Position numbers and translations under genes: made by a program | The notes under the pieces: model-generated | Database searches by the model: none | What the model saw: only the letters and a program-made list of their open reading frames with translations | Told to the model about the DNA's origin: nothing | Shown here: positions 16,611 to 25,342 of the stretch, one piece after another | How positions within the stretch are numbered: position 1 is the first letter of the stretch | Layout: every line of letters begins with the position of its first letter | DNA from: an uncultured Prevotella sp. | GTDB lineage: Bacteria > Bacteroidota > Bacteroidia > Bacteroidales > Bacteroidaceae | Direction of reading: 5' to 3' | Length of the DNA stretch: 40,154 nucleotides | NCBI GenBank assembly: GCA_900317405.1 | Contig: ONGP01000022.1 | Coordinates: 1-40,154, forward strand

Positions 16611-16618
16611 CAAAGATA
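16611..16618 (-). promoter_or_regulatory. -7 element of the nucleoside kinase gene
   Basis: Minus-strand TATCTTTG, 35 nt before the ATG at 16575, in the divergent gap shared with the phosphate transporter. Confidence 0.7.
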
Positions 16619-16660
16619 ACATTTTTCTGAAATCTTAACCGAATATTCCGAGTTTTTTTA

Positions 16661-16668
16661 TAACTTTG
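16661..16668 (+). promoter_or_regulatory. -7 element of the Na/Pi cotransporter gene
   Basis: TAACTTTG, 32 nt before ATG 16701. No strong -33 element. Confidence 0.6.
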
Positions 16669-16700
16669 TAGCCGAATTACTAAATATAGATACGTATTTT

Positions 16701-18437
16701 ATGTCAATCTGGATTATTTTCAAACTTCTGGGATCGCTTGCACTGTTGATGTTCGGTATGAAGTCGATGAGTGAAGCGTTGCAGAAGATGGCGGGTCCAC
16801 AATTACGCCATGTATTAGGTGCGATGACTACCAATCGCTTTACTGGCATGCTTACAGGTATGCTTGTTACAGCCTCCGTACAATCATCTACAGCCACCAC
16901 TGTGATGACAGTTTCGTTTGTTAATGCAGGCTTGCTTACCTTGGCCCAAGCCATTTCAGTCATCATGGGTGCCAACATCGGAACCACACTTACCGCATGG
17001 ATCATGTCGGCAGGTATGTCATTCGATATCACCAGTGCCGTATATCCTGCATTCTTCCTAGGAATCATACTGATTTACCTTAAGAAATACCGCTATATAG
17101 GCGACTTCCTGTTTGGTTTGTCGTTCCTGCTTTTAGGTTTGGGAACACTACGAATGACGGGTACAGAGATGCATCTGGGCGAGAATCAGGCCCTACTCGA
17201 CTTCTTTGCGTCGTTCGATCCAGAATCATTCCTTACCACACTGATATTCCTGTTCCTTGGAGGTGTGATGACCTTCTGCGTACAATCGTCAGCAGCAGTT
17301 ATGGCTATCACCATGATACTATGCTCTAGCGGAGCACTTCCTATCTATCAGGGTATCGCGCTGGTTATGGGTGAGAACATTGGTACCACCGTTACCTCAA
17401 ACCTCGCAGCCCTATCGGCCAACACTCAAGCTCGTAGAGCTGCCCTAGCCCACATGTTCTTCAATGTGTTTGGTGTGGTTTGGATTCTATTTGTGTTCCG
17501 TCCGTTCATCGATGCTGTTTGCGGAATGGTAGGTTATGACGTAACGATGACCAAGGGTGCTGTTGAAACCAGCGTGTTCCTTGCAAACGCAGCCAAACTA
17601 AGCTTTGTACTAGCCGCATTCCACACATGCTTCAACGTAGCAAACACCCTTATCCTGATATGGTTTATCCCACAGATTGAGCGATTTGTATGCTGGGTAA
17701 TCAAGCCCAAGAAGGTAGACGAGGAAGAGGACTTCCGTCTGCACTTTATCACCGCTGGCTTCATGAAGACTCCAGAACTTTCTGTACTCGAGGCTCAGAA
17801 GGAAATCCAGTCGTTCTCAGAACGTATGCAGCGAATGTTCAACATGGTTCGCGAGTTGCTCAACCTCTCGTCGAGCTCTAGCAACAAGAAGGATAATCGC
17901 GACGGCGAGTTCAACAAACTATACTCGCGCATCGAGAAGTACGAAGGCATCAGCGACAACATGGAACTTGAGATTGCCAACTATCTTAATAATGTGAGTG
18001 ATGCTCACCTGTCAGACGACTCTAAAGCCAAGATTCGTGCTATGTTGCGCGAAATCAGCGAGTTAGAGAGTATTGGAGACGCCTGCTTCAACATGGCTCG
18101 AACCATCTCGAGAAAGTATAATGGTAAGCAGGACCACTTCAACGATAAGCAGTACGAACACATACACCAGATGATGGAACTTACAGACCAGTCGCTATCG
18201 CAGATGAATAGACTGATGATGGGGCGTAAGGAGACGTTCGATGTGAATCGTACCTTCAATATCGAGCACGAAATCAACAACTTCCGCGACCAGTTGAAGT
18301 CGCAGAACATCAACGATGTAAACAATCGCGAGTACACTTACGCCGTTGGTACCATCTACATGGACCTGATAAACGAGTGCGAGAAACTGGGCGACTACGT
18401 AGTAAACGTGGTTGAAGCTCGTATGGGATTGAGATAA
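16701..18437 (+). CDS. Na/Pi cotransporter family protein with PhoU-like tail
   Basis: 578 residues. The membrane half (1 to about 340) holds the two NptA inverted repeats, each with the QSS signature (VQSSTATTVMTVSF and VQSSAAVMAITMIL) and a following GANIGTT/GENIGTT motif, which form the Na and phosphate site in this family. The soluble C-terminus (about 370-578) is helical and charged and resembles PhoU, which usually regulates phosphate flux. Predicted Na-coupled phosphate uptake (or export) at the inner membrane. Single gene with its own promoter, followed by repeat array B. Confidence 0.92.
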   Translation: MSIWIIFKLLGSLALLMFGMKSMSEALQKMAGPQLRHVLGAMTTNRFTGMLTGMLVTASVQSSTATTVMTVSFVNAGLLTLAQAISVIMGANIGTTLTAWIMSAGMSFDITSAVYPAFFLGIILIYLKKYRYIGDFLFGLSFLLLGLGTLRMTGTEMHLGENQALLDFFASFDPESFLTTLIFLFLGGVMTFCVQSSAAVMAITMILCSSGALPIYQGIALVMGENIGTTVTSNLAALSANTQARRAALAHMFFNVFGVVWILFVFRPFIDAVCGMVGYDVTMTKGAVETSVFLANAAKLSFVLAAFHTCFNVANTLILIWFIPQIERFVCWVIKPKKVDEEEDFRLHFITAGFMKTPELSVLEAQKEIQSFSERMQRMFNMVRELLNLSSSSSNKKDNRDGEFNKLYSRIEKYEGISDNMELEIANYLNNVSDAHLSDDSKAKIRAMLREISELESIGDACFNMARTISRKYNGKQDHFNDKQYEHIHQMMELTDQSLSQMNRLMMGRKETFDVNRTFNIEHEINNFRDQLKSQNINDVNNREYTYAVGTIYMDLINECEKLGDYVVNVVEARMGLR

Positions 18438-18458
18438 TCCCCTATCCTACCCAAAATA

Positions 18459-18517
18459 TTCCCACGTTGGGAATAAAATGTTCCCTGCGTGGGAATGTTT
18501 TGTTCCCAACGTGGGAA
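18459..18517. repeat. 22-nt hairpin array B (three units)
   Basis: Three 15-nt near-palindromes start at 18459, 18481 and 18503, exactly 22 nt apart, with 7-nt spacers. The first (TTCCCACGTTGGGAA) and third (TTCCCAACGTGGGAA) are exact reverse complements, so the whole array can also fold as one larger hairpin around the middle unit. The first unit is identical to two units of array C at 39818 and 39840. It lies between the phosphate transporter stop and the thiamine operon promoter and may insulate them. Confidence 0.88.
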
Positions 18518-18535
18518 TAATTTATAGGCCTAAAG

Positions 18536-18567
18536 TTTGGCTGTTTCGATAATAATGATTACCTTTG
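18536..18567 (+). promoter_or_regulatory. promoter of the thiamine uptake operon
   Basis: TTTG at 18536-18539, a 20-nt spacer, then TACCTTTG at 18560-18567: a consensus -33/-7 pair. It places the transcript start just before the TPP riboswitch. Confidence 0.82.
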
Positions 18568-18577
18568 CAGCCGATTA

Positions 18578-18652
18578 TCAAGGGGTGCCCACGAGTGTGG
18601 GCTGAGATGATACCCTCTAACCTGATCTGGATTATACCAGCGTAGGGATGGA
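18578..18652 (+). promoter_or_regulatory. TPP (THI-box) riboswitch
   Basis: The conserved core is present in order: AGGGGTGCCC at 18581, GGGCTGAGATGATACCC (18599-18615), AACCTGATCTGGATTATACC and GCGTAGGGA up to about 18648. The variable P3 arm is short. It binds thiamine pyrophosphate and should turn the downstream TonB receptor and pnuT off when thiamine is plentiful. No strong terminator follows in the 65-nt leader, so control of translation start is more likely than attenuation. Confidence 0.95.
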
Positions 18653-18716
18653 TAGCAGGCTTAATCAATAAAAACTCTACCCCCTTAACATTATTAATTA
18701 TTGGTACTATTACGGT

Positions 18717-21068
18717 ATGAAAAGATTATTTTTAGGAACTGCTGCATTAGTATGTGCAGTTAGTGTAAATGCACAGCACAAAGCAGCTCTCTACGATTCT
18801 ACACATGTAGAAGCGCTAAGCGAGATTGTAGTAAAAGGTGTTAGAGCGCAGAAGAATGCGCCATTTGCTGTGGCAAACATCAAGAAACAGGAACTCAATG
18901 CTTTCTCAAAGACAGGTAAGGAGTTACCATTCCTTTTCGCTCAAACCCCAGGCGTGCTGGCTTGGAGTGAGAACGGACTGGGCACAGGTACAACCTATAT
19001 GCGAATTCGTGGTGCAGGCGATTCGCGCATCAATGTAACTCTGGATGGTGTTCCCTTGAATTCGCCTGAGGACCAGTGCGTATTCTGGGCCAACATGAAC
19101 TCATATGGCTCGCTGTTGGGTTCTGTACAGATTCAGCGTGGTGTTGGTACATCTACCAATGGCGATGGTGCTTTTGGAGGAACCATAGCTCTGGCATCAG
19201 CCACTCCAAGTCAGAAGGCTGGGGGAGAGGTATCTGCTTCGTTTGGTTCGTTTAATACATTTAATGTAGGAGGAAAGTTCTCAACAGGATTACTCTGGAA
19301 TCACCTTATTTTTGATGGTGCTTATCACGAGACAAACACTGATGGATTTATCCACGGAACTGGCGGACGCAGCGGTTCTTACTATGGTGGATTGACATGG
19401 GTAGGCAGCAACTTCCAGATTCGTTACAAGAACATCGGAAATTTTGAAAAAACCGGTCAAGCATGGAATGGAGTAACCGCTGGCGACAACGATATGAGTC
19501 TGATGGATGGAACTTACGACATCAACACAGGTATCAAGACCTACGAGGACATGTGGAACGCAGGTCTGGGCAAGTATAACTCGCTATACGAACGCCTGAC
19601 TGGATACGACAAAGATGCTAACGGCAACTATCCAACAGCCCGTTATCAGGTGGCCGATGGTAGCTATTGGGACAAGACCACAGACAACTTCTGGCAGAAT
19701 CACAATATCCTGTCGGCTGCTTTCGACATCAACGAGCATTGGAGCACCACAGCATCGCTGCATTACACCTATGGTTACGGCTATTACAATGAATTTCGTT
19801 ATAATAACAAACTTAAGAAATTCGGACTTAGCTATGATGGTGTAAAGAAGACCGACTTTGTACGCCAAAAAGGTCTGTCGCAGAATACCTACGGCTTTAT
19901 CTGGAACGCCAATTACAAAGACGAGCTTTGGGACGTAATCGGAGGTTTCTCGCTCCAGGAGTTTGATGGCAACCACTTTGGTTATCTTACATACATCGCC
20001 AATGCTGACGTTCGCCAGAAGTATATGTCGAATGGCGACTACAAATACTACGACTCTGACGCCACTAAATTCGATGGCAATGCATTCATTAAGGCTGCTT
20101 ATCACATTAATGAGCATTGGGATGTGTTTGGCGACTTGCAGTATCGCTATGTAAACTACAAGACTGATGGAATCAACGACAAGTTCTACGAAGAGAAAAG
20201 TGTTTACTACAATCAGAAGCTTGATATCGACGAGAAATACCGCTTCCTTAACCCTAAGGCAGGTTTCTCTTGGCAGCTTAATGGTCATCGTGTATATGGT
20301 TCTTTGGCACTCAGCCATCGTGAGCCAGAGCGTAACAACTTTACTGACAATTACAATTACCCATATCCTAAAGCTGAGCGTCTTTTAGACTATGAATTAG
20401 GCTACACCTTCAATAGCGACATCTTCCGCTTTGGTATCAACGGATACTATATGGATTACGACAACCAGTTTGTACAGACAGGTCAGGAGACTGAAATAGG
20501 CGAGAAGGTGACAACAAACATCAAGGATTCATACCGTATGGGTATCGAAATCCAGGCAGCTGTTGATCCTTTCTCATGGCTAACCATTGAGGGAAATGCA
20601 GCTCTGAGCAAGAACAAGATTAAGGACTTTGACGAGGTGGCCAGTGTGAATTGGGAAGATGACTTCCGTACCATCCACTACGACAACTCTACACTTGCTT
20701 TCTCACCATCAACCATACTCAATGGTTTTGTAAACTTCCATTGGAAAGGTTTGCAGGCTGTTTGGCACACAAACTTTGTTAGTCGTCAGTACCTTGACAA
20801 TACTGAGAACATCGATCGTTCGCTGCCTTGCTATTCAGCTTCTGACGCCAACGTAAGCTACACTTGGAAACCCAATAAGGCAATCAAGGAGTGCATCTTC
20901 GGTCTGAACTTCAACAATATCTTCAATCGTCGTTATGCCGCCAATGGCTGGGTATATTCAAGTATCGTTGAGGATTATGGTCATCCCAACGAGAACCGCT
21001 ACTACCAGATAGGTTTCATCCCTATGGCAGGCTTTACGATGATGGGTAACGTAACACTTCGATTCTAA
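18717..21068 (+). CDS. TonB-dependent outer-membrane receptor, probable thiamine importer
   Basis: 783 residues: signal peptide (MKRLFLGTAALVCAVSVNAQ), a TonB-box/plug domain (about 35-165, with RIRGAGDSRINVTLDGVPLN), then a 22-strand barrel of aromatic-rich segments ending in VTLRF, with the terminal Phe needed for outer-membrane assembly. No carboxypeptidase-like N-terminal domain, so it is not SusC-like. The TPP riboswitch upstream and the PnuT gene overlapping its stop point to thiamine or a thiamine precursor as ligand. Ligand assignment is by context; the family is certain. Confidence 0.93.
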   Translation: MKRLFLGTAALVCAVSVNAQHKAALYDSTHVEALSEIVVKGVRAQKNAPFAVANIKKQELNAFSKTGKELPFLFAQTPGVLAWSENGLGTGTTYMRIRGAGDSRINVTLDGVPLNSPEDQCVFWANMNSYGSLLGSVQIQRGVGTSTNGDGAFGGTIALASATPSQKAGGEVSASFGSFNTFNVGGKFSTGLLWNHLIFDGAYHETNTDGFIHGTGGRSGSYYGGLTWVGSNFQIRYKNIGNFEKTGQAWNGVTAGDNDMSLMDGTYDINTGIKTYEDMWNAGLGKYNSLYERLTGYDKDANGNYPTARYQVADGSYWDKTTDNFWQNHNILSAAFDINEHWSTTASLHYTYGYGYYNEFRYNNKLKKFGLSYDGVKKTDFVRQKGLSQNTYGFIWNANYKDELWDVIGGFSLQEFDGNHFGYLTYIANADVRQKYMSNGDYKYYDSDATKFDGNAFIKAAYHINEHWDVFGDLQYRYVNYKTDGINDKFYEEKSVYYNQKLDIDEKYRFLNPKAGFSWQLNGHRVYGSLALSHREPERNNFTDNYNYPYPKAERLLDYELGYTFNSDIFRFGINGYYMDYDNQFVQTGQETEIGEKVTTNIKDSYRMGIEIQAAVDPFSWLTIEGNAALSKNKIKDFDEVASVNWEDDFRTIHYDNSTLAFSPSTILNGFVNFHWKGLQAVWHTNFVSRQYLDNTENIDRSLPCYSASDANVSYTWKPNKAIKECIFGLNFNNIFNRRYAANGWVYSSIVEDYGHPNENRYYQIGFIPMAGFTMMGNVTLRF

Positions 21069-21652
21069 TGACAGACTTTATACTAGCACACTGGCTCGAC
21101 ATCACAACCACGATACTCGGACTGCTCTATATTCTGTTCGAGTATCGTGCCAGTGCCTGGCTCTGGTTCGTAGGATTCCTGATGCAGACACTAGGCATCG
21201 TGCTATACTATCAGAAAGGACTCTATGCAGATTGCGGCATGGAGTTCTATTACCTTTCGATGACCGTCTATGGTTATTGGAAATGGGTTATGGGAGCAGC
21301 CAATAAACAAGCCCTACCCATAACAAGATTCCCACGCAAACTTATCATCCCATGGTGTGCATTGATGCTCACATTATGGGGCATCATCTACTGGCTATTG
21401 GTAACCTTCACCAATAGCAATGTTCCTATGGCCGATAGCTTTACTACAGCACTCAGTATCGTAGGCATCTGGGCTTTGGCACACAAGTATCTGGAACAGT
21501 GGTTCATATGGATTGCTGTCGACATTGTAACCTGTGTTCTTTACTTCTATAAAGACATCCCATTCAAGGGCGGACTTTACGCACTTTACGTCATAATTGC
21601 CATTTTTGGCTACAGAAAATGGAAACAGATGATAGATAATCGCGCTATTTGA
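21068..21652 (+). CDS. pnuT: PnuC-family transporter, probable thiamine transporter PnuT
   Basis: 194 residues with about seven membrane segments, a typical PnuC-fold vitamin facilitator. The ATG shares its A with the TAA of the TonB receptor gene (TAATG), so the two are coupled. PnuC proteins carry nicotinamide riboside, riboflavin or thiamine; the TPP riboswitch on the operon makes thiamine the best guess. It would move thiamine across the inner membrane, driven by trapping through phosphorylation. No thiamine kinase or pyrophosphokinase gene is next to it here. Confidence 0.88.
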   Translation: MTDFILAHWLDITTTILGLLYILFEYRASAWLWFVGFLMQTLGIVLYYQKGLYADCGMEFYYLSMTVYGYWKWVMGAANKQALPITRFPRKLIIPWCALMLTLWGIIYWLLVTFTNSNVPMADSFTTALSIVGIWALAHKYLEQWFIWIAVDIVTCVLYFYKDIPFKGGLYALYVIIAIFGYRKWKQMIDNRAI

Positions 21653-21671
21653 GCGGTTTTTCGCAATATAA

Positions 21672-21703
21672 TTTGGCTATCTGCAGCATTTTTCTTACTT
21701 TTG
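21672..21703 (+). promoter_or_regulatory. promoter of the acyl-CoA ligase operon
   Basis: TTTG at 21672-21675, 20-nt spacer, TACTTTTG at 21696-21703. Confidence 0.78.
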
Positions 21704-21723
21704 CAGCGAATTTATAATTCAGA

Positions 21724-23538
21724 ATGCTTATGCAGACGAACAGTCATTTATCGCGATTAATTCATGACCAGGCCAAGAAGTATGGCGACCGTGAGGTTTT
21801 GATCTACAAGGACTTTGGCGGATCAGAGTGGAAATCATATTCGTGGAATCAGTTCTCGGATATGGTCAAGAAGGTGTCTAATGCCTTACTAAATCTGGGT
21901 GTAAGAGTACAGGAAAATCTGGGAATATTCTCTCAGAACTCTGTACAGTATCTGTTTTGCGATTTTGGTGCGTGGGGAGTTCGCGCAGTAACAATCCCGT
22001 TCTATGCCACCAGCTCAGAGCAGCAGATCCAGTTTATGATCAGCGATGCAAAGATTCGTTTCCTCTTTGTAGGCGAACAGGAGCAGTACGACAAGGCACG
22101 TCGGATTTTCTCTACTTGTCCTACACTCGAGCGCATCATCGTATACGATAAGAACGTACATATTTCATCACTCGACCTCAGCTCGATGTATTTCGATGAT
22201 TTCCTGAAGTTGGGTGAGAATTATCCCCGTCAGACCGAAGTTGAGTCGCTTCAGGCTCAGGCTTCGATGGAAGATATCGCAAACATCCTATATACCAGCG
22301 GAACTACTGGCGACTCAAAGGGTGTGATACTTACCTGCGGACAGTATAATGCCGCAATGATAGCCAACGACAAGTGTGTGCCTGTTGGCGAGAATGATAG
22401 AGTACTCAACTTCCTGCCATTCACTCATATCTTTGAGAAAGGTTGGAAGATTCTGTGCCTTACAGAGGGCGCCACACTTATCGTAAACACCTATCCACAG
22501 GAGGTACAGCAGTCGATGAAAGAGACTCATCCCACATGTATGTCGTCTGTTCCCCGTTTCTGGGAGAAGGTATATATGGGCGTACAGGAGCAGATTGAAA
22601 AGTCAAGTTTGGCCAAACGCAAACTGTTCCGCCATGCTGAGGCCGTGGGCAAGAAGCATAACATTGACTATGTCTCAAAGGGCAAGCGTCCACCATTGGC
22701 ACTTCATCTGGAATACGAGATGCTGAACAAGACCGTATTCTCGCTGGTTCGCAAGGAACTTGGCTTGGAGAATGCTCACTTCTTCCCAACAGCAGGTGCA
22801 ACAGTAAATCCTAAGGTTGAGGAGTTTGTACATTCTATCGGCCTAAATATGATTGTAGGTTATGGCTTGACAGAGAGTCTTGCTACCGTAAGCTGTAATC
22901 ATCTTGGCAAGCCTTACACCGTAGGCGGAGTAGGTATCCCCATCGATGGCATCGACATCAAGATCAGCGAAGAGGGCGAAGTACTGCTCAAGGGTCCAAC
23001 CATCACTAGAGGATATTACAATCGTGAGGATCTTACCAAGGCTGCATTTACAGAAGACGGCTACTTCAAGACAGGCGATTCCGGCTATCTGGAAGGTGGC
23101 GAACTGTTCCTCAAAGAACGTATCAAGGACCTGTTTAAGACCTCTAACGGAAAATATATTGCTCCACAGATGATTGAATCGAAGCTGTTGGTAGACAAGT
23201 ATATCGACCAGATTGCCATCATCGCCGACCAGCGCAAGTTTGTTTCGGCTCTGATTATCCCTGTATATTCGCTTCTGGAGGAATATGCACGCGAACATCA
23301 GATAAAGTTTGAGAACAGAGAGCAGCTCTGCAAGGATCCTAAGATCAACGAAATGATGAAGGAGCGTATCGACACGCTTCAGCAGTCGTTGGCTCACTAT
23401 GAGCAGATTAAGCGCTTCACCCTGCTTCCTTATCACTTCTCGATGGAAAAGGGAGAGCTTACAAATACATTAAAAATTAAGCGTCGCGTACTGAACGAGA
23501 ACTACAAGAAAGAGATTGACGCGATGTACGAAGATTAA
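21724..23538 (+). CDS. long-chain fatty acid-CoA ligase (AMP-forming)
   Basis: 604 residues of the ANL adenylating superfamily. The P-loop ILYTSGTTGDSKGV, the GYGLTESLATVS motif and TGDSGYLEGGELFLKERIKD hinge are intact, and the lysine of the C-terminal domain lies in KGELTNTLKIKRR. It activates long-chain fatty acids to acyl-CoA at the membrane. An alternative ATG two codons in (21730) is equally possible. It is followed after 3 nt by prfB, so they are probably cotranscribed. Confidence 0.92.
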   Translation: MLMQTNSHLSRLIHDQAKKYGDREVLIYKDFGGSEWKSYSWNQFSDMVKKVSNALLNLGVRVQENLGIFSQNSVQYLFCDFGAWGVRAVTIPFYATSSEQQIQFMISDAKIRFLFVGEQEQYDKARRIFSTCPTLERIIVYDKNVHISSLDLSSMYFDDFLKLGENYPRQTEVESLQAQASMEDIANILYTSGTTGDSKGVILTCGQYNAAMIANDKCVPVGENDRVLNFLPFTHIFEKGWKILCLTEGATLIVNTYPQEVQQSMKETHPTCMSSVPRFWEKVYMGVQEQIEKSSLAKRKLFRHAEAVGKKHNIDYVSKGKRPPLALHLEYEMLNKTVFSLVRKELGLENAHFFPTAGATVNPKVEEFVHSIGLNMIVGYGLTESLATVSCNHLGKPYTVGGVGIPIDGIDIKISEEGEVLLKGPTITRGYYNREDLTKAAFTEDGYFKTGDSGYLEGGELFLKERIKDLFKTSNGKYIAPQMIESKLLVDKYIDQIAIIADQRKFVSALIIPVYSLLEEYAREHQIKFENREQLCKDPKINEMMKERIDTLQQSLAHYEQIKRFTLLPYHFSMEKGELTNTLKIKRRVLNENYKKEIDAMYED

Positions 23539-23541
23539 GAT

Positions 23542-24666
23542 ATGATTACTCAGGAACAGCTGAAAGATGTTTTAGAAAGAGCGGATGCACTTCACCGCTA
23601 CTTGGAAATAGATAAGAAGAAGATAGAATTCGAAGAAGAAGATCTTCGCACCCAAGCTCCTGACTTTTGGGAGGATCGCAAGCGTGCCGAAGAGCAGATG
23701 AAGAAGGTGAAGGGCATTAAAAAGTGGCTCGACGGCTATAAGGAGGTTCGCACTCTGGCCGACGAGTTGCAATTGGCGTTCGACTTCTATAAAGACGAGA
23801 TGGTAACAGAGCAGGAGGTAGATGACACCTATGCCAAAGCCATCAAGGCCATAGAAGACTTGGAGCTTAAGAATATGCTCCGCCAGAAGGAAGACCCCAT
23901 GGAGGCTGTTCTCAAGATTAATAGTGGAGCAGGCGGCACTGAGGCTCAGGACTGGGCATCGATGCTTATGCGAATGTATATGCGCTGGGCCGAAGCTCAT
24001 GGATATAAGGTAACTATCTCAAACTTGCTTGATGGTGATGAAGCAGGTATCAAGAGTGTAACCATGCAGCTCGAAGGCGGCGATTATGCATATGGATACC
24101 TGAAGAGCGAGAACGGTGTTCACCGTCTGGTTCGCGTTTCGCCATTCAATGCCCAGGGCAAGCGTATGACATCATTTGCTTCTGTATTTGTATCGCCTCT
24201 GGTTGATGATACTATCGAAGTATATGTCGACCCAGCAAAACTATCTTGGGATACCTTCCGCAGTAGTGGTGCTGGTGGTCAGAACGTAAACAAGGTAGAA
24301 TCAGGTGTACGTCTGCGCTACTGGTATACAGACCCAGATACAGGCGAGGAAGAAGAAATCCTCATCGAGAATACCGAGACTCGTGACCAGCCAAAGAATA
24401 AGGAGCGCGCAATGACACTGCTCAAGTCGCAGCTATACGATCGTGCGATGAAGAAGCGTTTGGAGGCTCAGGCTAAGATCGAGGCTGGCAAAAAGAAGAT
24501 AGAGTGGGGTAGTCAGATACGTAGCTACGTGTTTGACGACCGTCGAGTAAAAGACCATCGTACCAACTATCAGACTACAGATGTAGACGGAGTGATGGAC
24601 GGAAAGATTGATGACTTCATCAAGGCCTACCTGATGGAGTTCCCTGTAAACGACGACGAACAATAA
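23542..24666 (+). CDS. prfB: peptide chain release factor 2
   Basis: 374 residues. RF2 reads UGA and UAA stop codons; the SPF tripeptide that recognises them is seen in VRVSPFNAQGKR, and the GGQ loop that triggers peptide release in SSGAGGQNVNK. The reading frame is continuous from ATG: the programmed +1 frameshift (in-frame UGA around codon 26) that autoregulates many prfB genes is absent, and the corresponding segment ALHRYLEIDKKK reads straight through. RF2 levels must therefore be controlled some other way here. Confidence 0.96.
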   Translation: MITQEQLKDVLERADALHRYLEIDKKKIEFEEEDLRTQAPDFWEDRKRAEEQMKKVKGIKKWLDGYKEVRTLADELQLAFDFYKDEMVTEQEVDDTYAKAIKAIEDLELKNMLRQKEDPMEAVLKINSGAGGTEAQDWASMLMRMYMRWAEAHGYKVTISNLLDGDEAGIKSVTMQLEGGDYAYGYLKSENGVHRLVRVSPFNAQGKRMTSFASVFVSPLVDDTIEVYVDPAKLSWDTFRSSGAGGQNVNKVESGVRLRYWYTDPDTGEEEEILIENTETRDQPKNKERAMTLLKSQLYDRAMKKRLEAQAKIEAGKKKIEWGSQIRSYVFDDRRVKDHRTNYQTTDVDGVMDGKIDDFIKAYLMEFPVNDDEQ

Positions 24667-24694
24667 CGAATAACAAATAAAAATCATTAAAACT

Positions 24695-24853
24695 ATGGCT
24701 CAAATTGCAAAATCAACTAAGTCTACCCAGAAGAAGGAGGCTTATCAAAAGAAACAAGAACAAGGTGGAAAGAAAGTACTGGAGTACATCTTCGGCGCAC
24801 TCATCATTCTTGCAGTACTGTTTGTTGTATATTCTATTTTCGTAGTATCGTAA
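24695..24853 (+). CDS. 52-residue single-pass membrane protein
   Basis: A short gene of 52 codons starting at ATG 24695. The first half is polar and lysine/glutamine-rich (MAQIAKSTKSTQKKEAYQKK), the second half is one hydrophobic helix (about 29-50: EYIFGALIILAVLFVVYS). Its TAA directly abuts the ATG of the CYTH gene with no gap, and it lies 28 nt after prfB, so it belongs to the same transcript. Positive residues before the helix suggest the N-terminus stays in the cytosol. Function unknown. Confidence 0.75.
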   Translation: MAQIAKSTKSTQKKEAYQKKQEQGGKKVLEYIFGALIILAVLFVVYSIFVVS

Positions 24854-25342
24854 ATGAGCGGACTGGAAATAGAACGCAAATTTCTTGTAAAGAACAACGA
24901 CTACAAGCGACTTGCTACTAGTAGCAGTCGTATTTGTCAAGGTTATATCTGCAGCGATCGCGGACGTACCGTCAGGGTACGTATCCGCGATAGCCGCGGA
25001 TATTTAACTATTAAAGGTCCTTCTGGTATAGGAGGACTAGCACGCTATGAATTCGAAAAGGAAATTTCGCTGGATGAAGCACAACATCTGATGGAAATAT
25101 GTGAACCAGGCAAGATAGACAAGACTCGCTATCTTGTGCCCAGCGGCAAGCATACATTCGAAGTTGATGAATTTTATGGCGAAAACGAAGGACTGGTAAT
25201 GGCAGAAGTTGAACTTGGGTCAGAGGATGAAGCCTTTGAAAAACCAGATTTTATCGGCCAGGAAGTAACAGGCGATCGCAGATACTATAACTCTTGCCTG
25301 CTTAAGAATCCGTTTACCTCTTGGAGCAAAGACTCCAAATAA
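24854..25342 (+). CDS. CYTH-domain protein, probable inorganic triphosphatase
   Basis: 162 residues, one CYTH (triphosphate tunnel metalloenzyme) domain. The ExExK signature is the start of the protein (LEIERKFLV), followed by alternating charged strands that line the tunnel (RVRIRDSRGYLTIKG, YEFEKEI, FEVDEFYGENEGLVMAEVEL). Short single-domain members usually hydrolyse tripolyphosphate or other triphosphates rather than make cAMP. The last 29 nt overlap the convergent VanZ-like gene. Confidence 0.9.
   Translation: MSGLEIERKFLVKNNDYKRLATSSSRICQGYICSDRGRTVRVRIRDSRGYLTIKGPSGIGGLARYEFEKEISLDEAQHLMEICEPGKIDKTRYLVPSGKHTFEVDEFYGENEGLVMAEVELGSEDEAFEKPDFIGQEVTGDRRYYNSCLLKNPFTSWSKDSK

Noticed and set aside
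19584-20318. 244-residue minus-strand ORF inside the TonB receptor gene
   Set aside because: It is a shadow of the receptor reading frame; its hydrophobic composition comes from antisense aromatic codons.
22490-22500. DnaA-box-like CTATCCACAG inside the acyl-CoA ligase gene
   Set aside because: A single imperfect match in coding sequence with no neighbours.
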